Shown here piece by piece: positions 18,604 through 57,445 of a stretch of DNA of 64,000 nucleotides. The notes beneath the pieces were generated by a model. That model saw nothing but the letters and a program-made list of their open reading frames with translations. It ran no database searches and was not told the DNA's origin. Positions within the stretch are counted from its first letter, which is position 1, and the number at the start of each line of letters is the position of its first letter. This DNA comes from Corallococcus interemptor (GTDB lineage Bacteria; Myxococcota; Myxococcia; Myxococcales; Myxococcaceae): the NCBI RefSeq assembly GCF_003668875.1, contig NZ_RAWM01000012.1, positions 47,546 to 111,545 of the forward strand, read 5' to 3'. Both the position numbers and the translations under genes were made by a program.

Positions 18604-20208
18604 CTAGCTCTTCAGGTGGACCTCGCGCGCGCCCTGGAGTCGTTCGGCCTGGAGGCCGCGCTCGCGGGCGGTGGTGAGGAGCAGATCGGACTCCTTCATG
18701 CGGGGCGTCTCCGGCGTGGCGGCGGGCCCGATGATGTGCTCCATCCAGGGCTCCAGGCCCATGGCGTAGTTGAAGAGCCGCTTCGCGCCCACGAGCTCCA
18801 GGAGGCGCAGGCCTTCGGTGGAGTTGCTGCCGCGGCAGCGGCGGTTCTTCTCCAGCTTGCGGTCGCGCTTCTTGGGGAAGAAGCCCTCCAGCATCCACGT
18901 GTGCGGCGCGCCGACGATCTCCGTGTTCATGAAGACCGTGTGCAGGTCGCCCACCGTGCTGCGCAGGTCGCGGTACGTCGTCTCGTCCACGCACATGGAG
19001 TCGGCCGCGAAGAACAGCCGCTCCTCGCCCGTGCGGATGATCCACGCCGTCTTGGCGTGGGCCACGTCGCCGTGCTCGCCCATGAACGGCGCGGCGATGA
19101 TCTCCCCGTCCGGGATGGGCAGGGACTCGTAGAAGTAGGGCTCCAGCACGTTCTTGAAGCCGAGCGCCTTGCCCAACAGCCGGGGCGAGTAGTCACCCGC
19201 CAGGGCGCCGCTCGAGCGAGGCACCATCAGCGTGCCAATGCGGTGGCGCAGCCGCAGCAGCGTCTCGATGTCCAGGTGGTCCGGGTGGCTGTGGGTGATG
19301 ACCACGTAGTCGATGCGGCGGGGCAGGTCCGCGAAGGACATGCGCTCCAGCGGGACCGCCACCTTCTCCGGGCGCACCGGCACCACCGCGTCGATGAGGA
19401 TGGACGTGCCCTTCCACTCCACCAGCACGCACGCGTGGCCCACGTAGCGGATGCGCACGCCCGGCCCGTTCCACGTCTCGGGGAGCGTCTGCGGCGCCTC
19501 CGTGAGCAGCGGCATCAGGTCCGCGTCGGACTTCACCGCGTCGCCCAGCACGTCGCGGATCCACTCCAGCGGCTGGGGCTGCAGGTCCAGGCTGAACAGC
19601 TTGTCCAGGCGCTCGTCGTGGAAGGGCACCTTCCAGTCCAGCTGCCCCGCCTCCATCAGGCGCGGCGTGGTGAGCAGCGAGTCGCGCTCCGCGTCCGCCT
19701 TCAGCCGGCGGAGCCGCATGGACTGGAGGTCCGACTTGTAGTGGCGGCCGCGGTACAGCAGGCCCTCGTGCACGCGCATGGAGGGGCGGTTCACGTAGTC
19801 GTAGACCAGCTCCACCACGCCCTTGAGCGGCTCCGGAAGGCGCGCGTACAGCGGCTCCAGGGACTGGCCCTTGGCCTCCGCCAGCAGCTGCGTCTGGAAC
19901 TCGTCGAACGCCTCCGCCAGCTTGATGTTGTCCTCCTGCGCGGCCGTCATCCGCTGCATGAGCGCCCGCACCTCTTCCGCGCGCTCCGGCGCGATGCCCA
20001 CGAACGAGCTGCCGCTGAGCTCCGGGTCCTTCGCCGCCTTCGCGTGGAAGTCCGGCGTCTGCAGGTAGGCCTTGATGAGCGGCAGCAGGTAGGCCTGCAG
20101 ATGCAGGCTCGCGGGCATGGGGGCCACCGTCATCCACCAGGCCTGGAAGTCCTGGACGAGCGGTTCAACGAGGGTGGCGTCCGCGAGGCGATACAGGGGA
20201 GCGGTCAT
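18604..20208 (-). CDS. CmlA-like metallo-beta-lactamase-fold diiron oxygenase, putative NRPS-linked amino acid beta-hydroxylase
   Basis: The 534-residue protein has a helical N-terminal half (about 1-250) and a metallo-beta-lactamase-fold half opening with V-G-H-A-C-V-L-V-E-W. Metal motif H-S-H-P-D-H lies at 306-311, G-E-H-G-D at 377-381 and A-A-D-S at 401-404. CmlA of chloramphenicol synthesis (532 residues, same two-part layout) binds its diiron centre with HxHxDH at 305-310, Glu377 and Asp403, a near residue-for-residue match. CmlA hydroxylates the beta carbon of an amino acid held on an NRPS carrier. The gene is divergent from the giant NRPS and next to nothing else biosynthetic, so that enzyme is the likely partner. 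The alignment is from memory; a plain MBL hydrolase is the alternative. A GTG at 20238 is an alternative start. Confidence 0.7.
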   Translation of the reverse strand: MTAPLYRLADATLVEPLVQDFQAWWMTVAPMPASLHLQAYLLPLIKAYLQTPDFHAKAAKDPELSGSSFVGIAPERAEEVRALMQRMTAAQEDNIKLAEAFDEFQTQLLAEAKGQSLEPLYARLPEPLKGVVELVYDYVNRPSMRVHEGLLYRGRHYKSDLQSMRLRRLKADAERDSLLTTPRLMEAGQLDWKVPFHDERLDKLFSLDLQPQPLEWIRDVLGDAVKSDADLMPLLTEAPQTLPETWNGPGVRIRYVGHACVLVEWKGTSILIDAVVPVRPEKVAVPLERMSFADLPRRIDYVVITHSHPDHLDIETLLRLRHRIGTLMVPRSSGALAGDYSPRLLGKALGFKNVLEPYFYESLPIPDGEIIAAPFMGEHGDVAHAKTAWIIRTGEERLFFAADSMCVDETTYRDLRSTVGDLHTVFMNTEIVGAPHTWMLEGFFPKKRDRKLEKNRRCRGSNSTEGLRLLELVGAKRLFNYAMGLEPWMEHIIGPAATPETPRMKESDLLLTTARERGLQAERLQGAREVHLKS

Positions 20209-20515
20209 GGGAGTTCGGGCGATCGGGGAGGCACCCACGCCCTGCTCAAGCTCCAGGCGATTCCGAGCGTGGAAGTCGCGGAGTCAAGGCAGGACAGGGC
20301 GCGTGCTGAAGACCAGGAAGCTGAGCTGACAGGCGAATTTGAGCGATTCGAGCAAATTGTTCAAGTTCGGTAGAACCGGGTCCTGGTGGTATTCTCGTAT
20401 CCAGTTCTGTTCCCCCGGACACATTTCAAGGGCGCCTGTGCCACGCACGTTGTGGGTGCGTTCCGCACAGGAAGTCGGCCCACTGAAGCCCGTGTCATGT
20501 GCTCCGGCCTTCCAG
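20209..20515. promoter_or_regulatory. Divergent control region between hydroxylase and NRPS genes
   Basis: These 307 bases separate two divergent genes. They include an unusually AT-rich stretch (about 20330-20400) holding a palindrome, and a possible minus-strand -35 element TTGACT (20287-20282) with a poor -10 (CGGAAT, 20265-20260, spacing 16). No convincing plus-strand sigma70 or sigma54 promoter was found. Confidence 0.55.
20336..20358. promoter_or_regulatory. 23-bp palindrome, candidate operator
   Basis: Two half-sites of the form AATTTGnnCGA face each other around a central T at 20347. Nine of eleven positions per arm match the other arm, all in a GC-rich genome. The size and symmetry suit a dimeric helix-turn-helix regulator. 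Its position between divergent biosynthesis genes would allow control of both. No regulator gene is adjacent, so the protein is unknown. Confidence 0.55.
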
Positions 20516-52015
<31,500 letters not shown>

Positions 52016-52074
52016 CTGGCGGCGGGGCAGGGGAGCGGGCGTGGCGCGGGCTTCGGGGTTATCCTCGCAAGCCC

Positions 52075-52743
52075 GTGCTCCTGCCCGTCCTCACCGGTGT
52101 GTGGTTGTCGCTGTCCGGCGCGCTCGGCACGGAGCTGCGCCGGGACGGCTACAGCTTCCGTCCTCCGGACACCTTCCGGATGACGCGCTGGGAGCGCTAC
52201 GCCGGATCGCAGGCGGGCGCGGTGTCCGGGGACGGCGTGCGCACGCGCGCCCTGTCCGCGGCCCTGGCGGACGGGGAGGGGCCGGACGCGGCCACGTTCC
52301 TCATCGCCGTCGTGGACGGGGGCTTCTCCGCGACCCCTTCGGAGCGCGACGCGTTCTCCACGGCCGTGATGCAGCACTTCCAGCGGGAACTGGGCGTAGC
52401 GCTGACGCCGGAGCGGGTGGACCGCGTGGGCGGGCCCGTGCCCCGGGTGGAGGTGCTGGGCACGCTGCGTGAGGCCGGACAGGTGCGCACGGTGCTGGTG
52501 GCGGGGCTGGCCTCGGAAGGCCGCCACGCCGTGGTGACGGTCAGCGCGCCGGCCGACCGCTGGGACGCCATGGCGCCCCGGGTGCGCGCGTCGCTGGAGA
52601 CCTTCCGCATGGAGGCCCCGGTGGCGGGCGTGCTGTCGCGGCGGCTCGCGGGGGCGCTGGCGGGCACCCTGGCGGGCGCCCTGCTGGTGTCGTACGCGGC
52701 CTGGCGCCGCCGCCGGCAGGGGGAGGGCCCGGCCGCTTCTTGA
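52075..52743 (+). CDS. Predicted membrane-anchored protein, unknown function
   Basis: The 222-residue protein has a short hydrophobic N-terminus (possible signal, residues 1-18), a mixed alpha/beta central domain and a C-terminal transmembrane helix (about 190-212) ended by an Arg cluster (A-W-R-R-R-R). The globular part is therefore probably periplasmic, with a short cytoplasmic tail. No family was recognised. The GTG start at 52075 lies 59 bases after the NRPS stop with no terminator between them, so some read-through transcription is possible, but nothing ties it to biosynthesis. Confidence 0.6.
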   Translation: MLLPVLTGVWLSLSGALGTELRRDGYSFRPPDTFRMTRWERYAGSQAGAVSGDGVRTRALSAALADGEGPDAATFLIAVVDGGFSATPSERDAFSTAVMQHFQRELGVALTPERVDRVGGPVPRVEVLGTLREAGQVRTVLVAGLASEGRHAVVTVSAPADRWDAMAPRVRASLETFRMEAPVAGVLSRRLAGALAGTLAGALLVSYAAWRRRRQGEGPAAS

Positions 52744-52810
52744 GCCCTCTCAAGAGGGGGCGACAGCGTCCCCCGGTGGGGCTCGCGGTGGGATACGGTG
52801 CCTGCCGCCC

Positions 52811-54157
52811 ATGTACTCCCTTCTCCTTGCCGCCGTGCTCGCGCAGGGGCCCGTGGCCCCTCCGGAGGCCGCGGCGTCCCCGGCGCCGCCGGTCCTTCCC
52901 GCGCCGGACGCGGGCGTCGCGGACGCGGTGGTGCCGCCCCTGCCGGTGGCATCACTGCCTCCGGCCACGCATGAGCTGTTCCGCCGCATCCAGGGCCGCG
53001 TCGCGCAGGTGCGCATCATCGAGCGCCGCTCCGGCACGAAGTCCTCCATCGGCTCCGCGTTCTTCGTGAGCGCGAAGGGCCACGCCCTCACGAACTACCA
53101 CGTCGTCTCCGACCTGGTGCTCCACCCGGAGGACTACACGGCGGAGCTGGACCGGGGCGACGCGACGGTGCCGGTGCGCCTGCTCGCGGTGGACGTGGCC
53201 AGCGACCTGGCCGTCATCCAGGTGGACTCGCCCGTCAGCGACTTCTTCAAGCTGGAGGAGCACGAACCGCCGCAGGGCACGCGCCTGTTCGCCATGGGAA
53301 ACCCGCGCGACCTGGGCACCACCATCGTGGAGGGCACCTACAACGGCCTGGTGCGCGACGCCCTCTACGAGCGCGTGCACTTCACCGGCGCCATCAACCC
53401 CGGCATGAGCGGCGGGCCCACGCTCAGCGGCGAGGGCGGCGTCGTGGGCGTCAACGTGGCCACCATGGGCAACCAGGTGGGCTTCCTGGTGCCGGTGGCC
53501 CGCGCGCGGACGCTGCTGGACAAGGCGCTGGAGCAGGGCGCTCCGCCGGACTCCGCCGCGCTGATGACGTCCGTGAAGGATCAGCTGATGGCCAACCAGC
53601 AGCGCATCACCGACCGGCTGATGGCCACGGACCTGCCGAAGCAGGCGCTGGGCGCCTACCGCGTCCCCGGCCGCTGGAGCCCGTTCCTCAAGTGCTGGGG
53701 CGACACGCCGCATGATCCGGAGACGCCCTACACGGTGACGAGCTACCAGTGCTCCTCCGAGGAGGACATCTTCCTGTCCTCCAGCCACCGCACGGGCGTG
53801 GTGGCCTACCTGCACCAGCACGTGGAGAGCCAGAAGCTGGGCGCGATGCGCTTCTCCGCGCTCTACAGCACGCTCTTCTCGCAGGACCCGGACGCGGTGG
53901 CCGCCACGCGCGAGGACGTCACCAACTTCCGCTGCAAGTCGGAGTTCGTGGACGTGAACGGCCTCACGGTGCGCGCCGCCATCTGCCTGCGCGCCTACCG
54001 CCGCTTCCCGGGCCTCTACGACCTGGTGCTGCGCGCGGCCACGCTGAACGCGACGACGCACGGCGTGGACACCAGCCTCACGCTGGGCGGCTTCTCCGCG
54101 GAGAACGCGCGCAAGCTGGCGCGCCGCTACCTGGAGGGCCTGTCGTGGACGAAGTGA
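52811..54157 (+). CDS. Secreted trypsin-like serine protease (S1C/DegP-type, no PDZ)
   Basis: The 448-residue protein has a signal peptide (about 1-12), an Ala/Pro-rich spacer (to about 50) and a chymotrypsin-fold protease at about 58-245. The triad is His in T-N-Y-H-V-V, Asp in A-S-D-L-A-V and Ser in N-P-G-M-S-G-G-P. DegP-like enzymes usually have PDZ domains; here the C-terminal 200 residues are instead an unrecognised domain with several Cys (K-C-W-G, Y-Q-C-S, R-C-K-S). It probably acts in the periplasm or outside the cell. The final 13 bases overlap the start of the FHA membrane protein gene, implying coupled translation. Confidence 0.88.
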   Translation: MYSLLLAAVLAQGPVAPPEAAASPAPPVLPAPDAGVADAVVPPLPVASLPPATHELFRRIQGRVAQVRIIERRSGTKSSIGSAFFVSAKGHALTNYHVVSDLVLHPEDYTAELDRGDATVPVRLLAVDVASDLAVIQVDSPVSDFFKLEEHEPPQGTRLFAMGNPRDLGTTIVEGTYNGLVRDALYERVHFTGAINPGMSGGPTLSGEGGVVGVNVATMGNQVGFLVPVARARTLLDKALEQGAPPDSAALMTSVKDQLMANQQRITDRLMATDLPKQALGAYRVPGRWSPFLKCWGDTPHDPETPYTVTSYQCSSEEDIFLSSSHRTGVVAYLHQHVESQKLGAMRFSALYSTLFSQDPDAVAATREDVTNFRCKSEFVDVNGLTVRAAICLRAYRRFPGLYDLVLRAATLNATTHGVDTSLTLGGFSAENARKLARRYLEGLSWTK

Positions 54158-55113
54158 TCTTCCTGGAGGTGCTGGAAGGGGACGCCGTCCAGTCACGCCA
54201 CCGGCTGGACAAGCTGCCGGTTTCGGTAGGGCGCGGCTACGCCAACGACATCATCCTGGACGACCCCAAGGTCTCCGCCGAGCACCTGCGCCTGGAGCGG
54301 CGCGAGGACGGCGCGGTGGTGCTGCACGACGTGGGCAGCGTGAACGGCACCTTCAGCGTGGAGCCGTGGGCGCGACTGAAGGAGCTGGTGCTCACCCCGG
54401 ACACGCGCGTGTCCGTGGGGGACACGGTGCTTCGCTTCCGGCCGCGCTCGTTCATGGTGGAGGACACCGTCGTCAACGAGGCCCCGGCCTCACCGCGCGA
54501 GCGCCTCTTCGAACGTCCCCGCGCCTTCGCGCTGGCGATGCAGGCGCTGGTGGCCGTGTCGTTCATCTCGGAGCGGGTGACCCAGTTCGGGAAGACGGAC
54601 TGGGGCGACCTGCTGTTGTCCAGCGTGCTGCCGCTGGGCCTTGCGCTCCTGTGGGCTGGAGGCTGGTCGCTGGCGAGCCGCATCGCGCGGCGCAGCTTCC
54701 ACTTCCGGGTGCACGCCACCATCGGCGCGCTGCTGCTGTTGGGCTTCGCGGTGGCGCCGCCGCTGTTCGCGCTGTTGAGCTTCAGCTTCTCGCTGGGCGC
54801 GTGGCTGGGCTTCGTGCGGACGCTGGCCGTGCTGGGGCTGGTGGGGTGGGGGTTGTACTGGCACCTGCGCTACGTGACGCGCTGGCGCTCGGCGCGGCTG
54901 GTGCGCGGGCTCGTCATCGCGTCGCTGGGCGTGCTGACGCTGACCAACGTGTCGGAGCTCCTGGGCAACGAGCCCTTCAGCGAGTCGCTGGAGTTCCCCC
55001 GCTCGCTCCTGCCGCCGGTGCTGCGCGTGGCGCCGGCGCGCTCCATGGACTCGTTCTTCGAGGACGTGCAGCCGCTGGAGAAGAAGGTGGACGCGCTCGT
55101 GAAGGAGCGCTGA
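54145..55113 (+). CDS. FHA-domain integral membrane protein
   Basis: The 322-residue protein has an N-terminal FHA domain (about 1-95) with V-G-R-G-Y, S-A-E-H and V-N-G-T, the residues that bind phosphothreonine peptides. About four or five transmembrane helices follow (residues 125-270), with a C-terminal amphipathic tail. It could read Ser/Thr kinase signals and pass them to the membrane. The GTG start at 54145 has GGAGGG six bases upstream and overlaps the protease gene by 13 bases, so the two are made together. Partner and output unknown. Confidence 0.82.
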   Translation: MDEVIFLEVLEGDAVQSRHRLDKLPVSVGRGYANDIILDDPKVSAEHLRLERREDGAVVLHDVGSVNGTFSVEPWARLKELVLTPDTRVSVGDTVLRFRPRSFMVEDTVVNEAPASPRERLFERPRAFALAMQALVAVSFISERVTQFGKTDWGDLLLSSVLPLGLALLWAGGWSLASRIARRSFHFRVHATIGALLLLGFAVAPPLFALLSFSFSLGAWLGFVRTLAVLGLVGWGLYWHLRYVTRWRSARLVRGLVIASLGVLTLTNVSELLGNEPFSESLEFPRSLLPPVLRVAPARSMDSFFEDVQPLEKKVDALVKER

Positions 55114-55139
55114 GGACGCGTCCACCTGCTGGCACCGGC

Positions 55140-56120
55140 CTACAGGCCGCGCACCGCGTGCGGCTTGTAGGGGGCCTCCAGCGCCTTCACCTCCTCGGGC
55201 GTGAGCTTGAGGGTCACGGCCTTCACCGCGTCCTCCAGGTGCTCGGGCTTCGTCGCGCCGATGATGGGCGCGGTGACGGCGGGCTTGGACAACAGCCACG
55301 CCAGCGACACCTGCGCGGGCGGGGCCTTGCGTCCTTCCGCCACCTGCTTCACCGCCTCCACCACGTCCCAGTCCCCGGGCTGGTTGTAGAGCACCGGCGA
55401 CAGCGTGTCGGAGCCCGCGCGCGTCGTGGACTCCTTGTCGTCCAGTGACTTGCGCGAACCCGCCAGCAGCCCGCGCGCCAGCGGCGACCAGGGGATGACG
55501 CCCACGCCCTCCGCCTCGCAGAGGGGGATCATCTCCCGCTCCTCCTCGCGGTAGACGAGGTTGTAGTGGTTCTGCATGGACACGAAGCGCGCCCAGCCGT
55601 TGCGCTCGGACACGCTCAGCGCGCGCATGAACTGCCATGCGTACGCGGAGCTCGCGCCCAGGTAGCGCACCTTGCCCTGTCGCACGAGCTGATCCAGCGC
55701 GGACAGCGTCTCCTCGATGGGCGTGTTCGGGTCCATCCGGTGGATCTGGTACAGGTCGATGGTGTCCACGCCCAGCCGCTTGAGGCTCGCCTCGCAGGCC
55801 TGGGTGATGGCCTTGCGTGACAGGCCGCGCTCGTTCTGGCCGCTGCCCATGGGGAAGTAGACCTTCGTGGCCAGCACCACCTCGTCCATCTTCGCGTACT
55901 TGCGCAGCGCGCGGCCCGTCACCTCCTCGCTGACGCCGTCCGAGTACATGTTCGCGGTGTCGAAGAAGGTGACGCCCAGCTCCACCGCGCGGCGGAAGAA
56001 GGGTTGAGCCGCCTCTTCGTCCAGCACCCACGGGCGCCACTTCGGGGTGCCGTAGCTCATGCAGCCCAGGCAGATGCGGGAGACCCGCAGGCCCGTGTGT
56101 CCCAGGTTGGCGTATTTCAT
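55140..56120 (-). CDS. Aldo/keto reductase
   Basis: The 326-residue protein of the AKR superfamily is expected to reduce carbonyls with NADPH in a TIM barrel. The tetrad is visible: Asp and Tyr in F-D-T-A-N-M-Y, Lys in A-T-K-V and His in Y-Q-I-H-R. The C-terminal P-I-I-G-A-T-K cofactor segment is present. The layout matches the general-stress/YajO-like AKR group; substrate unknown. ATG 56120 is chosen for its AAGGAG site eight bases upstream and because it opens the conserved first strand; longer upstream frame is rejected. It is divergent from the P450 with only 58 bp between the starts, so a shared control region is likely. Confidence 0.9.
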   Translation of the reverse strand: MKYANLGHTGLRVSRICLGCMSYGTPKWRPWVLDEEAAQPFFRRAVELGVTFFDTANMYSDGVSEEVTGRALRKYAKMDEVVLATKVYFPMGSGQNERGLSRKAITQACEASLKRLGVDTIDLYQIHRMDPNTPIEETLSALDQLVRQGKVRYLGASSAYAWQFMRALSVSERNGWARFVSMQNHYNLVYREEEREMIPLCEAEGVGVIPWSPLARGLLAGSRKSLDDKESTTRAGSDTLSPVLYNQPGDWDVVEAVKQVAEGRKAPPAQVSLAWLLSKPAVTAPIIGATKPEHLEDAVKAVTLKLTPEEVKALEAPYKPHAVRGL

Positions 56121-56178
56121 TCCGTCCGCTCCTTCGTCTTGAGTGCCAGAGACGTTCGCTGCTTGCGTATTGCCTGCC

Positions 56179-57375
56179 ATGAGCGAGCGCTTCAACCTCC
56201 TGTCGCCGGAAGTGAAGGCCAACCCCTATCCCACCTACGCCCGCATGCGCCGCGAGGCCCCCGTGTGTCAGGTGGAGCCCGGTGGCATGTGGGCCGTGTC
56301 GCGCCACGAGGACGTCCTGCGCGTCCTCAAGGACCCGCAGCGCTTCTCCTCGCAGGGCTTCCGCGTGGCCACCAACCCGCCGTGGCTGGGCGGCAACCCC
56401 TTCTCCGAGTCCATGCTCACCATGGACCCGCCGCATCACGCCCGCCTGCGTGTCCTGGTGCAGAAGGCCTTCGGCGCCACGGCCATGGCCCGGCTGGAGC
56501 CCCGCGTGCGCGACCTCTGCCGGCAGGCGGTGGCGGACCTGCCCCGGGGCGTGCCCGTGGACCTGATGCCGCCGTACGCGCTGCGCATCCCCGCCGCGGT
56601 CATCAGCGAACTCTTGGGCCTGGACCCGTCGCGCGCCACGCGCCTGAAGCAGTGGGCGGACCTGATCACCGGCGGCGTCACCACCGTCCGGCCGGAGGAG
56701 GAGGACCGCAAGCAGCGGGCCCGCGACGCGGTGGCGGAGCTGCGCCACTCCTTCGGCGAGGTGCTGGAGGCCCGCGCCCGCGCGCCCGGCACGGACCTGG
56801 TCAGCGAGCTGCAACAGGCCCGCGTGGAAGGGGAGGCCCTGTCGAAGGACGAGCTCATCGCCTTCATGGCGCTCCTCCTGGTGGGCGGCATCGAGACGGT
56901 GGTGCACCTGTTGGGCGCGTCCCTCGTCGTGCTGAGGGATCATCCGGAGCTCTGGACCCAGCTGCGCGCGGACCGCTCGCGCATCCCCGCCTTCATCGAG
57001 GAGGTGCTGCGCTACGAGCCGCCCGCCCAGGCCGCGCCGCGCCTCACCACGGAGGCGGTGGAGCTGGGTGGGGTGCACCTGCCCAAGGGCGCCCCGGTGC
57101 TGGTGCTCCTGGGCTCCGCCGCGCATGACGACACGCACTTCCCGGACGGCGACCGCTTCAACCTGTCCCGCCCCGGTCCGCAGAACCTGCCCTTCGGCCA
57201 CGGCATCCACTTCTGCCTGGGCGCGCAGCTGGCGCGCATGGAGGGCCGCCTGGCCCTGGAGGCGCTGCTGGATTCCTTCAGCCACCTGCAGGCTGGCCCG
57301 GAGCCCATGACGTGGCACCGCACGCTGGTGGTGCGCGGGCCCGCCACGCTGCCGCTCATCCTGCACGCGCACTGA
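56179..57375 (+). CDS. Cytochrome P450
   Basis: The 398-residue soluble bacterial P450 has I-helix G-G-I-E-T (oxygen activation), E-x-x-R as E-V-L-R and the heme loop F-G-H-G-I-H-F-C-L-G with the Cys ligand. It should hydroxylate a small hydrophobic compound with ferredoxin-supplied electrons; no ferredoxin gene is nearby. ATG 56179 is selected because it starts at the usual F-N-L-L-S-P segment; a GTG at 56143 would add 12 residues. It is 4 kb from the NRPS with unrelated genes between, so a tailoring role cannot be claimed. It converges on lon across a hairpin. Confidence 0.92.
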   Translation: MSERFNLLSPEVKANPYPTYARMRREAPVCQVEPGGMWAVSRHEDVLRVLKDPQRFSSQGFRVATNPPWLGGNPFSESMLTMDPPHHARLRVLVQKAFGATAMARLEPRVRDLCRQAVADLPRGVPVDLMPPYALRIPAAVISELLGLDPSRATRLKQWADLITGGVTTVRPEEEDRKQRARDAVAELRHSFGEVLEARARAPGTDLVSELQQARVEGEALSKDELIAFMALLLVGGIETVVHLLGASLVVLRDHPELWTQLRADRSRIPAFIEEVLRYEPPAQAAPRLTTEAVELGGVHLPKGAPVLVLLGSAAHDDTHFPDGDRFNLSRPGPQNLPFGHGIHFCLGAQLARMEGRLALEALLDSFSHLQAGPEPMTWHRTLVVRGPATLPLILHAH

Positions 57376-57390
57376 CCCCGCAAAGACGAC

Positions 57391-57420
57391 GGGCAGGTCC
57401 CCGGTGAAGGGAACCTGCCC
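57391..57420. terminator. Probable bidirectional terminator hairpin between P450 and lon
   Basis: Arms at 57391-57402 and 57409-57420 pair over 12 positions with one mismatch around a six-base loop, between two convergent genes. There is no T-run on either side, so efficiency is uncertain. Confidence 0.5.
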
Positions 57421-57445
57421 GCGTCACTGCTTCAACTCAGGGACC

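Noticed and set aside
20339..20515. TTG at 20339 as the synthetase start
   Set aside because: It lies inside the palindrome, the added 59 residues match no FAAL N-terminus, and there is no ribosome site.
52745..52758. Terminator after the small membrane protein gene
   Set aside because: The stem is only five pairs with a four-base loop and no T-run.
55140..57375. Aldo/keto reductase and P450 as lipopeptide tailoring enzymes
   Set aside because: Three unrelated genes lie between them and the synthetase, and no shared transcription is visible.
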